Below are positions 12,555 through 14,434 of a DNA stretch of 14,434 bases, in pieces. Below the pieces are notes generated by a model. It saw only the letters and a list, made by a program, of their open reading frames with translations, was not told the DNA's origin and ran no database searches. Position 1 is the stretch's first letter; every line of letters starts with the position of its first letter. The position numbers and the translations under genes were made by a program. This DNA comes from Lutacidiplasma sp049802875 (lineage in GTDB: Archaea > Thermoplasmatota > Thermoplasmata > Lutacidiplasmatales > UBA184). The stretch spans positions 1 through 14,434 of the forward strand of contig JBARNH010000037.1 in assembly GCA_049802875.1 (NCBI GenBank). Direction: 5' to 3'.

Positions 12555-14434
12555 ATGCGGAGCCGGATGGTCCTCGTATCGGCTCTCGCCGGACTCCTGA
12601 TCGTCGCCAGTCTCGTCGGTCTCAGCCCCCCGTCCTCCGTCACCGCATCGGCTCCTCCGGCCGGATCTCCCCCGGGGGCGCCGGTCTCGGTGGGAGTGTC
12701 CCCGTCCTCCACCGAGGTCCGTGTCGCGCCCGCGTATGTTCCGGCCCCGGGCGTTGTCGACCTCGGACCGGTCGGTAACTCCACCCCCTTCGAAGTCGCC
12801 GTCGGCCTTGCTCCCGAGAATGCCTCGGGTCTCGCCGCCTATCTCACTGCACTCTATCTACCGGGTACACCCGTGTACCATCACTTCCTCTCGACCGCCG
12901 CGCTCGCGAAGAGCTTCGGCGCGTCGCCCGTGAGCATCGCTACGGCGACCACTTATTTCGAGGGGTACGGGCTTCGGGTATCGGCCAGTCCGGACCGACT
13001 CTTGCTCGATCTCCAGGGACCCGCGTCCCGGGTCGGCCCGGCGTTCGGTACGTCGTTCGACACCTATCGGACTGCTTCCGGCCGCACGTTCATCAGCCAC
13101 CCTACCCCGGCGCAGCTCCCCGGCAACGTCGCATGGACCGGGGTCCTCGGCCTGGGGAACGTGACCCCGCTAGAACCGGCGGTCACGACGTCGTCGCCCG
13201 CGGTGGCCGTCGCCGGCCCGGGCGCCACCTGCACCGGAAGCGTCGCGCTCACCCCCTGTCAGATGTGGCAGGCGTACAACATGACCGGAACTATCGCCGG
13301 CGGGACCAACGGCACCGGAGAGACGATCGGGATCGTGGACACCTACGACGCGAGCGAGCCGCAGTCCCAGCTCGAACGGGACCTCGCGTCCTTCGACCGG
13401 AACTTTTCCTTGCCGGCGCCCCAAGTCAACTACCTGTATCCGGTTCCGAGCGACGTCGACCTCAACCTCACGTTCACCGGATGGGGCGACGAGGAGGCCC
13501 TCGACCTCGAGTGGGCCCACGCGAGCGCTCCGGGAGCGGTGATCAACATGACCTTCGCTCCGAACGCGAACGTGGGTCTCTACGAGGCGGTCGACTACCT
13601 CGTCGCGCACCAGTCGGTGAACGTCCTCTCGATGAGCTGGGGAGAGCCGGACGTCGGGGTGTACAACGAGTACGCGGCGCCGTGTGCAGCGTCGTGCAAC
13701 GCCTCCACCGATGGGTCCTACGCCCTCCTCTCCCCGGTCCTCGAGTTCGCCGCCGCGGAAGGGATCAGCGTATTCGCCGCCAGCGGGGACTGCGGCGCGG
13801 CCGACGGCACGAGCGGTCTCTCGACGAACTTCCCTGCCTCGAACCCGTACGTCACGGGGGTGGGCGGGACCGCCCTGTCGGTCTCTTCGAACGGCAGTTG
13901 GGAGGGGGAATCCGGCTGGGGAGGCAACACGTCGGGCGCGACGACGCCGGGGTGCCACAATCAGGGCGGCTCGGGGGGGGGGTTCTCCCCGCTCCCGCGG
14001 CCCTGGTGGCAAGTCGGTGAAGGAGTTCCGTCGACGGGCTCGTACCGGGGCGTACCCGATGTCTCCGCGGAGGCCGAGCCGCCCGGAGTGGTCGTCGAGG
14101 TGCAGGGACGGGCGGAACCGATCGGGGGCACGAGCCTCGCCACGCCTTTCTGGGCGGGGATCGCCGCGCTCGCCGACCAGAATGCCCACCAGCCGCTCGG
14201 GTTCCTCAACCCCGCGCTCTACCAGATCCTGCGAAGCCCCGAGTACGTCACGGCGTTCCACGACATCGTGACCGGTAACAACGGGTACTCCGCGGGCCCG
14301 GGGTGGGACCCGGTCACCGGGATCGGTTCCCCGATCGTCGACGCGCTGCTACCGGACCTCGCGACCCCGCCCGGCGTGATATCGAGTCTCGGTGTCGACC
14401 TCAACGCCTCCGCCACCTCCGGGGTGGCGCCGCT
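12555..14434 (+). CDS. Secreted S53 (sedolisin/kumamolisin-type) serine-carboxyl peptidase (3' end outside window)
   Basis: S53 enzymes are secreted endopeptidases with a Ser-Glu-Asp triad, most active at acid pH and made with a self-removed prodomain. I see 626 codons and no stop. Residues 1-30 form a Sec signal. The prodomain runs to about 200 and includes PGTPVYHHFLS, typical of pro-kumamolisin domains. The catalytic domain has E313 and D317 (DEEALDLEW), ASGD with oxyanion D412, the SGGGFSPLPRPWWQ segment, and GGTSLATP with nucleophile S527. The calcium site follows near the C-terminal end as FHDIVTGNNGY then GPGWDPVTGIGSP. All key residues are present. After about residue 605 the sequence continues into a Ser/Ala-rich stretch, so a C-terminal extension is likely but not visible. 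A tract of ten G at 13973-13982 encodes the conserved triple glycine. Confidence 0.92.
   Translation, partial: MRSRMVLVSALAGLLIVASLVGLSPPSSVTASAPPAGSPPGAPVSVGVSPSSTEVRVAPAYVPAPGVVDLGPVGNSTPFEVAVGLAPENASGLAAYLTALYLPGTPVYHHFLSTAALAKSFGASPVSIATATTYFEGYGLRVSASPDRLLLDLQGPASRVGPAFGTSFDTYRTASGRTFISHPTPAQLPGNVAWTGVLGLGNVTPLEPAVTTSSPAVAVAGPGATCTGSVALTPCQMWQAYNMTGTIAGGTNGTGETIGIVDTYDASEPQSQLERDLASFDRNFSLPAPQVNYLYPVPSDVDLNLTFTGWGDEEALDLEWAHASAPGAVINMTFAPNANVGLYEAVDYLVAHQSVNVLSMSWGEPDVGVYNEYAAPCAASCNASTDGSYALLSPVLEFAAAEGISVFAASGDCGAADGTSGLSTNFPASNPYVTGVGGTALSVSSNGSWEGESGWGGNTSGATTPGCHNQGGSGGGFSPLPRPWWQVGEGVPSTGSYRGVPDVSAEAEPPGVVVEVQGRAEPIGGTSLATPFWAGIAALADQNAHQPLGFLNPALYQILRSPEYVTAFHDIVTGNNGYSAGPGWDPVTGIGSPIVDALLPDLATPPGVISSLGVDLNASATSGVAP

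Noticed and set aside
13170..14261. A 363-codon minus-strand open frame opposite the S53 gene
   Set aside because: It is a shadow of the GC-rich codon pattern of the S53 gene, whose motifs are all present on the plus strand.
1..14434. CRISPR arrays, insertion sequences, phage genes or toxin-antitoxin pairs
   Set aside because: No regularly spaced repeats, transposase or integrase motifs, terminal inverted repeats or paired small genes were seen; nearly all sequence is accounted for by housekeeping and surface genes.

Overview
This GC-rich window looks archaeal and most likely comes from a high-GC member of the Thermoplasmatota. The evidence is a three-domain ATP-dependent DNA ligase, the large primase subunit PriL, the exosome cap protein Csl4, a Fap7/AK6-type adenylate kinase, an intron-containing tRNA-Leu, and TATA boxes about 25-30 nt upstream of start codons (leaderless transcription). 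A secreted S53 (sedolisin-type) protease and heavily sequon-decorated surface proteins would fit an acidic or soil habitat. The lineage is an inference from gene content, not from a search.

Layout. The left edge (1-656, minus) is the N-terminal part of an exported PKD-domain protein with an archaeal pilin-like N-terminus. After a 330-nt divergent promoter region, rpe (ribulose-phosphate 3-epimerase) and lig (DNA ligase) form an overlapping plus-strand pair (987-3465). Convergent to them is a 662-residue surface protein (3574-5562, minus) with tandem beta domains outside, one C-terminal membrane anchor and a predicted cytoplasmic C2H2 zinc finger. From 5913 to 10025 a tightly packed plus-strand cluster follows: a PRC-barrel protein, tRNA-Leu(UAA) with a 22-nt intron, a METTL5-like rRNA methylase, Csl4, a divergent SHMT-family PLP enzyme, a Fap7/AK6-like kinase and a CDP-alcohol phosphatidyltransferase. 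On the minus strand (9955-12455) lies a two-gene unit of a PDZ-containing site-2 protease and PriL, whose 3' end overlaps the phosphatidyltransferase gene. The right edge (12555-14434, plus) is most of a secreted S53 peptidase, cut by the window end.

How the genes work together. The central cluster centres on RNA and ribosomes (tRNA, rRNA methylation, exosome cap, ribosome-associated kinase), with one-carbon and lipid enzymes added at its end. Ligase and PriL are replication proteins in separate units. The rest concerns the cell surface: two large membrane-anchored exported proteins, an intramembrane protease and a secreted protease.

I found no CRISPR array, insertion sequence, integrase or toxin-antitoxin pair. 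The points most worth a second look are the surface protein with a cytoplasmic zinc finger, the tRNA-Leu with U73 placed 4 nt after a stop codon, the altered active-site loop of the SHMT homologue, the dyad in the leader of the PKD gene, and the 10-G run in the S53 gene.
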